64,000 bases of DNA. Source: Aphelenchoides besseyi. Its lineage: Eukaryota; Nematoda; Chromadorea; Rhabditida; Aphelenchoididae. A program made the position numbers and the translations under genes. The DNA lies in the NCBI GenBank assembly GCA_024699855.1, contig JAMPIQ010000002.1, forward strand, positions 2,356,001 through 2,420,000, read 5' to 3'. Each line of letters starts with the position of its first letter. Position 1 is the first letter of the stretch. Of this stretch, positions 1-11,203 are shown piece after piece. Under the pieces are notes generated by a model. That model was given only the letters and a program-made list of their open reading frames with translations. It did no database searches and was not told the origin of the DNA.

Positions 1-176
1 GCGTGTGATTTCTTTGTGTTGACGAGCATCGTGATTTCATGTGTCAAATGCGTTTGCTCGATGAGAATGATCGCCGTGGTTTCAGAATCAACTCCTTGGG
101 TTCCCAACTACTTTCACTGTCTAGTCAACAATTCACTTTCATCGTCCTGCTTTTACTGGCCATGTAGTAGAAGACC

Positions 177-2376
177 ATGAAATCGGCGGAGTTGTGAGTT
201 TTCGTGTGCTCTAATGTTATGTCGAAGTAAATTTCAGAGATGCATTGGTGAACAGTAGCAACACGTCCACGGTGACCAGCAGCGGACGTTCGAATGGAAA
301 TTCGGCGACTCGAAATCGCAACGGTTTCCCGCCGATTACTCGCGAATCTCGACGTCGTACGCGAAGATGGCTACTGCTGTTGCTTCTCGCGTTACTGCTC
401 CTCTTCCTCGGTTGGCGATTTTTCATTCGGCCGCTTCTCGTCGCTCCGACTGATGAATCATTCCTCATTCAAACCACGACGACAATCAAATCTTCGGTCT
501 CATCCACTCAACGGCCAACAACCACACAGCCAACCACTCAATCAACCGCTCCACCAACAACCGAGGAAGATGTTCGACCCGAAATTATGCTTCGACCTCC
601 CGAAATAACTTGGAATGCAGGAACCGAGAAACCGACCATTGAAATCCAATCGACTTTCGACATCCGAGCAGACTTCAAAAATCAAACGTCCGAAAGAAAT
701 TCACAAGCAAAATCCAACGGGTAAATTTCTAATATTGACATGAAACCAGATTTTATTTAGTCAATTTCATCCTCGAATTCACGCTGTGCTTGTTGGCCAA
801 CAAAGCGGTCGGGCTCCATCGAATTCAACTACTCGAGCACGTGTTATCACTACAACCCGACGTCCGACCTCAACAACACCGCCAACTACAACGGCAACAA
901 GTTCAACAGTCGAAGATGACGAAGATTTGACGTGGTTCCCGCACAAACTAAAGAGTCAACGGCCACCGCGACCCACGACTTCAAGCACCAGAATCGTTTC
1001 GTCTACAACATCTCGTTCTCGGCCGTCCGATGGATCGTATGTCATTCATCCTCACGCAAACTCCGCACCGGCTCGGCAACCATTAGCTCCGGAGACTATT
1101 ATTGATAACGATCTTCGGGATGTAATTAGTCAGGTAAATCGAGAGTCCAGTAGATTTACATGTTTGTTGTTTAGGTTGATAACTCAAAGTCAACAACCAC
1201 TATTCCACCTTGGCGCATTGAACCTCCGGATATGAAGCCACCAACTGCCGGTCCAAAACCTTCGGAGAATTACGAGAAACCAAAGATTTCGGTTTCGGCG
1301 ACTGTACACACTTATCAGAGAGGTTCGAAAGCAGATAGTGTTGCGAACTAATTGCCTTTGTTTTAGGATCCAATGGTAATTCGACTGGTCAGCAGAGAAA
1401 CACAATCAAGTGGGGAAATGTAAGTCGATTGGTTCCAGCCAACAGCTACGACCATCTTTTTAGAGTCCGGTTATGGTGACTGCTCTTTTGGATATTGGAC
1501 GTGGTGATTGGCAACGCTTCACTCGTCATTACGACATCTACTTGTCGTTCCTGATGAATCTGCTGCGACTCCAAAATCGATTTGTAATCTACTGCGACAA
1601 AACGGCTTGCGATTTTCTCAGAAAACAAAAACAGTTGGATTTGAAAAGTCGAATCGAATTGGTTCAAATTCAACTCTCCGATCTTCCTTTCTACCAACAT
1701 CGCGCAGAGATCGTGAGAATCCTGGATGAAGAACAACAGAACTGGCGAGAGGATTGGGATCGTCGTTTCAAGGAACATCCCGAAGCAATGTTTCCCGACT
1801 ACAACATCTTGGTCAATTCGAAACCCTATCTGATGGAGAACGCAACGCAAAGTTCACGTTTTCGTCGTCAATCCAAGTTCTTTGTTTGGGTCGACGCAGG
1901 ATACGGTGAGAAGGATGTTGATCAAGCGAAGTACTGAGTTGTCTCTTAGGTCATGGATCGAAGACCGACATTCCCGACGGTCTTTGGGATCCCGAGTTGC
2001 CGGAAGGGAAAATCACGCTGATCAAAGTAACTCCGGAATACGATAGACCCGAGAAGTTAGTTTCTGTCTTCGATTTGCCCTTATTTCTTGCTTCAGATAT
2101 GACATCAAATCGATTTACCGAAAGCGTGTGGACGTGATTTGCGGCGGATTTCTCGCCGGCGATGTTCCAACGATTCGTCGGTTTCACGTGTTCTTCTTCA
2201 AAACGTTCATGGAGCTGTTGGATAACATGAAGATCGACGATGATCAAATCACGCTCTTGTTTACGATCAAAAACTACACGTCAACTTTCAATATTCTTTT
2301 TGGCGGTTGGTTCGATGGTTTTCTTCTCTTACCGTCTCGTCCTGTTGACCAAATTGGTCCTATGAATCTCGATTGA
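177..2376 (+). CDS. Type II membrane protein with HtrL/YibB domain
   Basis: Eight exons: 177-193, 238-720, 761-1133, 1175-1322, 1367-1419, 1464-1905, 1950-2055, 2097-2376; 1902 nt in phase, 633 residues. The start is the only ATG whose short exon joins in phase. A basic stretch (RESRRRTRR) precedes a Leu-rich membrane anchor at about residues 51-69. A long Ser/Thr/Pro-rich stalk follows, then from about residue 360 a globular domain with ALLDIGRGDW, FFVWVDAGYG and GGFLAGD, which I recognise as the HtrL/YibB family. This layout (cytosolic tail, anchor, stalk, lumenal domain) is that of Golgi glycosyltransferases; the family's activity is not established, so an enzymatic role is inference. The last two exons lie inside a segment repeated in inverted orientation at 50.1-51.4 kb. 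Confidence 0.85.
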
Positions 2377-3164
2377 AAATCTCAAATAGCTACTTGTAAC
2401 TGCGGCCATTTAACTTATGAGCTTATTCTCCGTGCAATCGTCGCTCTTTCAGCGTTTTCTTCATTGGTGACATACTACGGGAGTTTCTTCGGATCTTAAG
2501 TTTGCTAGTTCCACTCGCGTTTCCAAGGGTCCGTTTGTGCCATTTGTATTTACTCAGCTTTCTCGTTCTTATTTCCGCATTTGTTTCCAATTAGTCATCT
2601 GAGATTAGTCGTAAATTCGGCATTGAGTTCGCTTCCCACAGTCGATAGTGTTCATAGCTTTAATACTCAGTCTTAATAAATGTGTTAACGTTCAGTGATC
2701 GGATTCGTAGTTGTGATGCATGTGAAAGGAAGCCAATGGAAACGCTCGAGTGCTATGAAACCTCTAAAACGACCATAGAGGACAACAATTGATAGAGCTC
2801 CATCAGAAGTGAATTGCACTCCCGATCCTATTCACCGGTTTCGATCTTTTGGATCTCTTGGCAGCAAAGTAAATTCGACAGCTTCGTAGATTTGAAACAG
2901 CGATTCACGAAACGATCCATTTCGCTTTTATCTTCCCCTCCTTGCTTCCATAATAATGGCCCGGCACATCATTGTGGGAGCATAAAAACTGAAGCAGCCA
3001 TATACCAAACCGGAGCATATTTCGATGTCTTCGGATCGACCAATCCAATGAATCATCTCAAAATGAAAAAGAAGGGGACGTTTGCATAAACAGTGACTGG
3101 AAACTGAACTTTCAGTTGGTTTCCGGGCTTCGTCGTCCGTCTGAAAGATGAATGTCGGCCGCAT
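1922..3164 (+). repeat. Left arm of 1.24-kb inverted duplication
   Basis: This arm matches the reverse complement of 50130-51373 nearly base for base. Over the coding part, paired coordinates sum to 53295 without indels. It starts inside intron 6 of the HtrL/YibB gene, holds its last two exons and about 790 bp of downstream sequence, and ends near 3164. Identity is almost complete over the exons and drops to roughly 90-95 percent in parts of the non-coding tail, for example around 2780-2830. Confidence 0.95.
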
Positions 3165-3702
3165 AGTCGGAGTTTGATCAAATGGTGTTCTTCTAACGAA
3201 TTTGTAAATTCGCTTCTCAAAGTTCCTAGACGTTGAATCTTTTGGTTAGCAAGTGTTGGTATACTGATGTTACTTCTCTTGCACTATACGAATACATAGG
3301 TTATTTTACGGAATGCTCTTAAAGTACATGCATTTCGTGATAGCAATCAAAAGCGAAAAAACAGCTCCGACAATCTGTCGGGTATTTTATCAATCAGAAC
3401 TTGTTGTGTGGTCCGACGACTCACTCATTTTGTCCCCAATTGTTGACGTTTCAAACGTTCGAGCTCCACGAAACGAAATCAACTTGTGTGGTCGGGTATT
3501 GTCAGGCCGATCAATCAGTTCGATCAACTGGTAGAAAAAACGACTGACTCTGATAATCCGCACTGTGTGGTCCGGTAGGCGGAACGCAATCAATCTTTTG
3601 AAGAATAAAACTCCAAGATTGTCTGTTCATGGATTGCAATTTTGAACGTTTAAATTCACAGATTTCTAAGCATTTGCGACATTATTTGTCGAATAAGTCA
3701 AA
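2377..3702. other. Non-coding stretch after the HtrL/YibB gene
   Basis: No gene is supported here. Up to about 3164 this is the non-coding tail of the inverted duplication. Beyond that the only pattern noticed is TGTGTGGTC recurring near 3406, 3486 and 3573, within a T/G-rich tract. Confidence 0.5.
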
Positions 3703-4917
3703 ATGACCGGTGAAGATAAGCATTTGAATGGAAAAATCGCGTTGGTAACTGGTGAGTGAGATGTCCAGAGCTCGTGTTATTCAAAATTAAGGATGTTCTC
3801 GAGGTATTGGCAAGGGAATTGCAACAGCTCTTGGAGCTGCCGGAGGTTAGCTGTTTGTCTATTTAACTGCTCTAAAAACATTGTAGCCACTGTCTATGTA
3901 ACGGGAAGAAAAGCTGAACAAAGTGAAAACGCACAATTGGATTTGACAACCTCGTTAAATGAATTGGCCAAAGAAGTCGAGAACAAAGTTCTACAGACAC
4001 TTGCAATCTTTGCACTTTAGATTGATCGTCTCGGTGGTCATGGAATCGCTGTTTATTGTGATCATTCGAACCCTGACGAAGTCCGCAAGCTTTTCGAACG
4101 TATCGCTTCTGAACAAAGTGGTCAATTGGACATTCTTGTCAACAACGCTTATGCTGCCGTTCAATTCATTTTACAAAACGTTGGTCGTCGATTCTACGAA
4201 TTGGATGTTGCGCCGGAAATTGCCTACGATACAATCAACAACGTCGGGTATGTGATCACTGTAATGTGGATTTTGTACTTGAGTCCAGATTACGAAATCA
4301 TTACGTTTGTTGTGTTCATGCTGCCAAATTGATGAGTGCTAGGAAGAGTGGTGTCATCGTTAATGTTTCGTCAACTGGTGGAGCGAACTACTTTTTAAGG
4401 TCAGTTAATGAACTTGGACTCGTAGTTCATTTTGTTTAGCGTTCCATATGGTTTGGGAAAAGAAGCAGTTGACAGAATGTAAGAGATATCAAAACAAAGC
4501 AACAAAACGATTTCTTTAGGTCTGCAGACATGGCAATTGAGTTGGCTGATCGTGGAGTCACAGTTTTGTCACTTTGGGTAGGTGCAGTGAAAACGGAGAT
4601 CGTCCAACAAAAAGTTTTGGGACCACGCGCGGTAAAGGGTTTCAGTTCGAGAATCAAATGAGTTTTACATTTAGCCGGGAACTGAAGTTTTTAAAGACGG
4701 ACAATCTCTCTTCTACGCAGGTCGAGTACTTTCAGCGCTGCTCAGAGATTCCCAACTGCTGAAGCGCACTGGTCAGATCGTGAACACGAGCAGTTTGGGT
4801 GCCGAACTAAACGTCTTTGACATAGACGGCAAGCAACCGGGCGACCCACGAATCGATCAGTATCTTCATCGGATTGAGCAAAACAATCAAGTTCGTCTCG
4901 AAGCTCTCAAATTGTGA
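3703..4917 (+). CDS. DHRS1: DHRS1-type short-chain dehydrogenase/reductase
   Basis: Eight exons (3703-3751, 3792-3845, 3887-3987, 4021-4247, 4289-4399, 4440-4478, 4520-4631, 4675-4917) give 311 residues in phase. The Rossmann motif is GCSRGIGKGIA. The NNAG motif is NNAY and the next block is NNVG, both as in DHRS1. A serine in NVSSTGG and the pair in VPYGLGK supply the Ser/Tyr/Lys catalytic set. The C-terminal half carries LSLWVGAVKTE, also DHRS1-like. The family performs NAD(P)(H)-dependent oxidoreduction and DHRS1 is membrane-associated in animals; the substrate cannot be told from sequence. A polyadenylation signal AATAAA sits at about 4958. Confidence 0.92.
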
Positions 4918-5173
4918 AAATAACCGTCAATTCATTTCAATTGGATTAACAGCTAGAAATAAAAGTTCCCATGTTTATTGTTAATAGCCTTCTGATAGAT
5001 CTGTAGTTTCTATTCCCTAGTGTCTTCCGATCTTTCGGTCTTGTCGTTTGCGGTCGATTGCGATACGAGACTTGAAAACGAGAGATGACTTCCGAAGTTC
5101 TGCTCTTTGCCGAACGCTTCGTTCGAGAACTCGGCTTCGAATGTTGGCGGATCGAAGTTCTAAATAACGTTGG

Positions 5174-6369
5174 CTAGAGTATCTTCCTTGTACATACGGC
5201 GATTTCATTGACGTTTCGACTTTGTTCTCGGTTCCTTCGCAATTCAATCGCTTCGATTCCTCGTCGAAACACGACCGGAATCGTTGGAGCGTTTTGACGT
5301 CGTTTCGCAATCCATCTTCGAAGCCGTTGATTCCGATTATATTCAACACGAAAAACGACATATAGAACTGCAAGAAGAACAAAAACAAGAAAGACGTTTT
5401 TGATCAATTTTCCTAAGAACGTTCGAATTGAAAGTGCTTGTGGCATCGAGATTACCGAAATGGATTTTACGTTCAACGGAGATCTTCTTTTCCAAGTTCC
5501 ACATTTTGACTTCGTCGACGTTTCCTTCAACACTCAGTTGAGCGATCACGTTGATGTGATCGATTGCTCCATTTAAGACGGTGGTGAAGAACTCCTCGTC
5601 GAAAATCTGCGGTTCTCTTGGTATCACGGTGAGCTGAAATGAAATTGCTCACTGAATAGACCCGCCGTTTACTTGATATGAGGGCTGCGGATTATCGCTG
5701 TCCAAGCGCATTATCGATATTCCAATCGATTCGTCCAACATATCTTCATAGAACAAAATACTCAACCGCATGAATGAAATGAGAACACTTCGTTGAAAGT
5801 GGAAAGTTGCCATTGCACCTGGAACTGAACTCATCATTGAACGTCACTTGAACTCACCACAAATCGTACAGCAGCTTCCGATTGGAAGAATTGGATTCTC
5901 GCAGAAATCCTCGAGTTTCTCGTCGCATTTAATGTACGCACAAACGGCTTCGAAGAACTAAACGACTTTTCGTAAACCTCAGAGCTGATTACCGTCGGTT
6001 TCGTATTCCACGGTATCTGACCGCCAATCGGAGCTGTGAGGTTGGTGATTGCAAATACCCGACCATGCGGCCATTTATATTTGTGACCATCGACTTCAAT
6101 GATTGCCATCAAGCTATCGTCCAATTTGAACATCTGTTGGCCTTCGAAGGTCACAAGATGCTCGTAGATGTCATGTGAATTCAAACTCTGAAATTCAATT
6201 GATGTACATGACTTTATCGATTCTTCTAACAAAAATTTTTGCTGTCGATATGTCATCTGTGGTCATGAAGACCGTCGTTCGATTGTTTTTGATCGTTCGA
6301 CCGTCACAATCGTATCGCCAGAAAGTCGGATGTTTGTTTCCGATTCCCGAAATCCGCGAGTTGTCTTTG
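5174..6369 (-). CDS. Unrecognised type I membrane protein, 5' end uncertain
   Basis: A minus-strand gene whose exons join in phase with introns of about 40 nt. The first supportable exon starts at about 6369 after a TTGAAG acceptor and contains RYDCDGRTIKNNRTTVF. An intron of 43 nt then leads to SLNSHDIYEHLVTFEG. Later exons include NLTAPIGGQIPW, RSVLISFMRLSILF and PREPQIFDEEFF. The last exon has one hydrophobic segment (LIKNVFLVFVLLAVLYVVF) followed by a very basic tail ending at TAG 5174. Upstream of 6369 a reading (HILLFIAIVEAK) looks like a signal peptide but is in another frame and has no ATG, so the start is open. I do not recognise the family. Confidence 0.6.
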
Positions 6370-6399
6370 CTTCAACAATTGCGATGAATAGAAGAATGT

Positions 6400-9300
6400 G
6401 AGCAAATTCGCAAGTCTTTTTATCTTTCGAACAATACTAATGAATACGGTGCGGAACTTCGGTCAAAAGTCTGCGAAACGAAAACTAAGTGTGTTACCAT
6501 AGCTCCTATGGACATTGTGTTTTTGAAGTTTCCGGTCATCGGTTTTATATTTTGAGTTCTCGAATCAACTGTCGCTTAAACACTTCCAAATAATCTACAA
6601 AACTCTCGCACATGTTTTTGATTGGCTTCTACGATATGCGTTTGCAGGTCCACGTTTGTGCCTGACAATCCGTTGGGTGGTATGTAAACGACAAGACGAA
6701 GAAAACTAAGCAATGTGTTTAACGGCGAATTTCGCTTATACGATTTCGGGTGTTTGAGTTGAAATTGAACGGTTGGACTGAAGCAAAAGATGCGTGTAAT
6801 TGGTTTGTGGTTCAGCAATTCGGTTTTTGAAAATTTAAGTCGGTGGTTCAAGTCATTTCCCTTATCCTTCAGCTTTCACTCAACTCCTCCGAGAGTACGG
6901 TCATGATTTCTATCTTCACTCGTCAGTCTTTGATCGCACATTCGAAGGCAGCTCGTGACAAACGACGTTACAGTTTCCAACTGACAACTTCATTTGCGTA
7001 CGTGCTCCAGATTTAACGTCTTTCATTTCGCGTTGATGTTGCGAATGTAGGACGAAGACAAATTGCCGTGTTATCGGGGCGAACGAATATCCGCGTCTTC
7101 GAAAGCTACGGATTTACGTTCCCGTTAAGTTTGTGACGTGTTTTGCTCTCAACTTCTCCTTTTGACTATTCGCCACACAGCCATGATCTAGAAAACTTCC
7201 GCTTTGAATGGCAATGAGAACAACCAATTTGCATACGTTTAGAGCGATTGTGTTTGTTGACTTCAGAACTTTCTTTCGCGCTCAAAGGTTTCGATGTTTT
7301 GGCGACTTTTACACTCGCAATGTTTCTGCGAATTTGTTACGAGCTTCAAAGTTTTTGATTAATTGAGCGAACATCTTCGAAACATTCAGTTCCGCTCAGA
7401 TGTTCTTCGACTTAAGTTCCCTCTTCAAACGTCATTTCTGAAAACTTTTGTGTGAAGCTGATTTTCACCGTTGAACGTCAATTGTTGATGACAATCGTTT
7501 TGAAGCGAGTTCTCTTGGTACTTCGTGTCTGTGAACCGTAGGAACTGTAACGAAGTTTGAGCGGCTTTTCGAAAACTTGACGCCGAAACAAAGAACCGCT
7601 CAGTTCGACTACCGACTATCGGTCCATAGAATGTCTTTTGTTTTGTTGATGAACTTTAGAAGGGCGTTAACGATGTACAGAATCTTGAGCGGGTGGTTTT
7701 GACATCGTCGCAAATTGCGAAACCGCGAGGGTGGTGAATCGGAGCGTGAAAACGGCAATCGAGCCTCAACAGATGGTCTACAAAATGGTGTTTACACTTC
7801 AGTATTCGATCTTCTTTTTCCATAACACTTTTGTCGTTGAATCGACCTTCAAGTTCTCGAAGATTGTGCTTTTCAACTGCCATCTTTCAATTCGTCACAC
7901 TCGGTGTTTCTGTATCCGAACTCTAACCCACGAAATCTCATTTGCTCGTTTGCACGATGTCAATCGTTGTTGGGTTTAAAGTGAGAGATGTTGAAAAGCA
8001 AAAAAACGGAAAGCGGAACGAACATTCGACTAAATTTAATTTGCACACTAATCGTATTCTCGCAGCACACACACGTCGCTATTTGGCAAAAACTAGGAGG
8101 ATGTTCTTCGGCACACGAATTTAATGACTACCATCTCTTGCCCTTTAGAAAACAAAAGGAATTCGAACAGAATCCGGAAACGAATTCGCTTCTAAAACCG
8201 CACGCACGAAACGTTTCGGCTAATTGGAACGATGATAATCGTCCTAGCTTCAAAACGATCTGACAAATCGCAGCCCAAAGATCGGAGGTTTTTTGCTGTC
8301 CACGGACTTGAAGTTTAAAGAGACGACCATGGATCGTTTGCAATCAAAAGAGAATTCGCGTCGACTTTTCGTTCTATTTGCCAAGCAATTCAGAAGCCAC
8401 TTCGCGCATTCTCGCTTCCCAACTTTACTTAATTGCTTAATCCGAAGTGTCTCAATTGCACGTCGTTGACGTCAAAAGTTTTTGTCGATTGTACAGTCGC
8501 TGGTTAAGATATAAATGGAATTAACGTCAAGTGTATTCCAGAACTTCCGAATCACAAAGATCGTTTCCTACGCAGTTATTTTTTCGCATTTAAAGTTTTG
8601 CAGGCACACGTTCTACGGTGATCATTAGTGTTCCTGATGTCAACAAACCACGAGACGGAACTAAACTCCGAAGCTAATGAGGACTCGGTCTCGTCACAGG
8701 AACAGTTTGCTCTCGAGTTCAAAACGTCAGAATTGGGAAGTCAATCGGCCAACTTGTTCGCAATTGTTCAGCCTGTTTAAAGTTTCGCCCCGATGAGGTA
8801 AACCGATCCGTCCAAGGGCGCGGAATAAAGTGGCAGTTGAAGTGATGAGCAAAATCGAAGAGAACTTGGAGGTCGTCCTGTTAACCTGATACTCTCGTCT
8901 ATTTTCTCATCATCTAGAAAACTTTGAAATTTGACAACAAGAATACAAGATGTTGGTGAAATCGAATGTTTACAGTCGAAGAGATCGTTTCAATTGCTCT
9001 TGATCTTCGTTTCTTTCCTTCGAGTTCTTTGTTTGCGGCTACTCATTTTGGATGTCAACGAGCTACTTGGAATTTGAGCGTAACGTGCAATTAAATTATC
9101 TTCTTGCCCAATGGGATATGGAAGATCGTGTCGAGTATTTTGGATTGGTTATGAAGTTCAGTTGGAATTGTGGGGGCCCCATTCGCCTACTTTCGGCGTG
9201 TGAATTCGATAATCGAAGTTTTCGAATGTAAGGAAATGGGAAAGTCGAACGTCAGTCGAAGTGGTCGGTTTTCACTTTTCATTGGATCAGTGAGTGTGTT

Positions 9301-11203
9301 TCGCGGCAGTCCGACTGTTTTTCTCACGACCTTTTGCCGTCGCATTCAACCACGTAAACAATCGTAATTGTGCGTAACATCAGTTCGCATTTCGATGGCA
9401 GCTTCTTGAACAATTTCGAAGCTTTTTGACTGCTGATTTGATTGTTGAAAACTCGTGTTCTTCGTCTAAAAGGTGCGGAAATCAGATTGTCGGTTTGTTT
9501 CACTATTTGAATTGTGCCAAGAACTACTCTCGACCATGTTTTGACACTAACACGTTGGTTTTGCTCACTGGTTGTTTCTGCAAATCGCCCACAGGTTGGA
9601 ATTAGAGGATGAACGTCAATTCGACAGTTGACGTTGTTTGCCGCGAGTCGACGAACACCCACCGTTGCCAATCGAAACCGACTTTGTACTCCGAGCATAA
9701 AACGACGATGAATTTAAAAGTCAAATCACGTCGTTTGCCACCCCAAAAACAACTTCCGTTGGGTAAAGCAATTTGGCCGTTCCCAATTCTTTTGCTTTTT
9801 TGCTCTCTCCCAATAACTGGTGATTTGTTTTAACGTTCACATCATCTGTCATCGCCTAGTTTCTGCTCATTCCCGATCAGCAGCCGCAAAAGAAAACGGC
9901 ATTCGCCAACAATCTTCGCGTTTTGCCGAGAAGTCGAAAGTCAAAAAACCGCAGTTTTCTGTTCGTAAATCGTTCCGAGCCGTTTCGTGGATGCCAAAAA
10001 GAAACGATTGTTTTTGCAGATCTGTCATTCACCTCGTGTCTCATTGTGGACGTCTTTACAGTTATGTTAATCGTGGTTTTTCTGCATAACCAACTGCAGT
10101 TATGTTGAATACGCTCACTTCTCTGATGCACTTTGTGTCCCTACTTTGTATTCCTGAGCCCCAAACAAAAAGAAGTTCACACCTTTCGATCTTTTGTCAA
10201 GAACTTCGATTCGAGCAAAAACTTGTTGCCGACAATTATGATTGATTGGTCGTTTCGTGTCGAGACTTTTGGTTGGATTTGGCAGAGATTTCGGACTACG
10301 TGTTGTCTGCCCAAACCGTTTCTTGTTTATTAGTCCTTGGTTTTTAACCGCAAGACCGAAAACGCGTAAATACTCGAGGTTCTAAGCATACCGTCCACTT
10401 CAAACCCTCGAAATGACCCAACTTTCCCAGGAACCAAATCGACTGTCTGTCGAAGTTGTTTCCATTTTTATCGTCGCCCTTATTTGTTTTCTGGAACCGA
10501 TCTCAACCGCACTGGTTCGTGAAGTTCGAGTGAATTGCCGTGTGAACTTTTGCAAAAAATAAGTGATCACAATCTATTTACGAGTAATGTGCACGTATGA
10601 TTATAATTCTAGTTATTTTCGTCAGCTCTCCCACGAGGTTCCTGGCTCTGAACAGGTCGTGGGTTTATATGATTCTAATTGGTCAGGAACATCACGGTCG
10701 TCTCGTGTCGATGTTTTTTCCGAGCCCACTAATTGTCGTTTTTGTTAACGGTCATAATCATTCGACCATAACAATCAAGCCTTTGGAATGAGGAGGTTAA
10801 TAGTAGATTCATGTTCGAAATGAATGATTTCTATGTTTCGCATGTGTTTGCGTTCTGAAGTCTCCGGAGATTCGTGGGTCGGATTCAATGAACGTTGCAC
10901 GGAGGTTTTAATTAGAAAAGGCGGCAGACAGAGTGGTCGCTACACGTAAACCTTTTGGACTTGATGGTAATTGCTTCGGGTTGCTCATGAATTTGTGCTT
11001 ATTCCGGTTAACACGTCTGATGATATCGTGCAGAATGTTGAGATACGAGAACTTTACTCTAACTCGAATATCTGTTCTTTTCGCGAACGTATTTTACAGT
11101 GCGGTCGAACTAACAAGTGGATTTAGATCGATGTCCATATTTTATCAGATTCCGATCGCTTTCTTTGGTACTTGATAACGAGTACGGGAATCACTTGCGT
11201 TAA
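6400..11203. other. 4.8-kb region with no supportable gene
   Basis: Open frames here are short, lack splice-joined partners and show no family motif on either strand. The sequence is rich in TTCG/CGAA words such as TTCGAA and GTTTTCG. No tRNA, satellite or terminal repeat was recognised by eye. It may be unusually long intergenic DNA for this genome or a decayed element. Confidence 0.5.

Noticed and set aside
1951..2247. 98-codon antisense frame present in both duplication arms
   Set aside because: It is the reverse of conserved HtrL/YibB exons; its presence in both copies only reflects their identity.
9324..9698. 124-codon minus-strand frame in the gene desert
   Set aside because: No family motif, no splice partners and composition like its surroundings; treated as chance.
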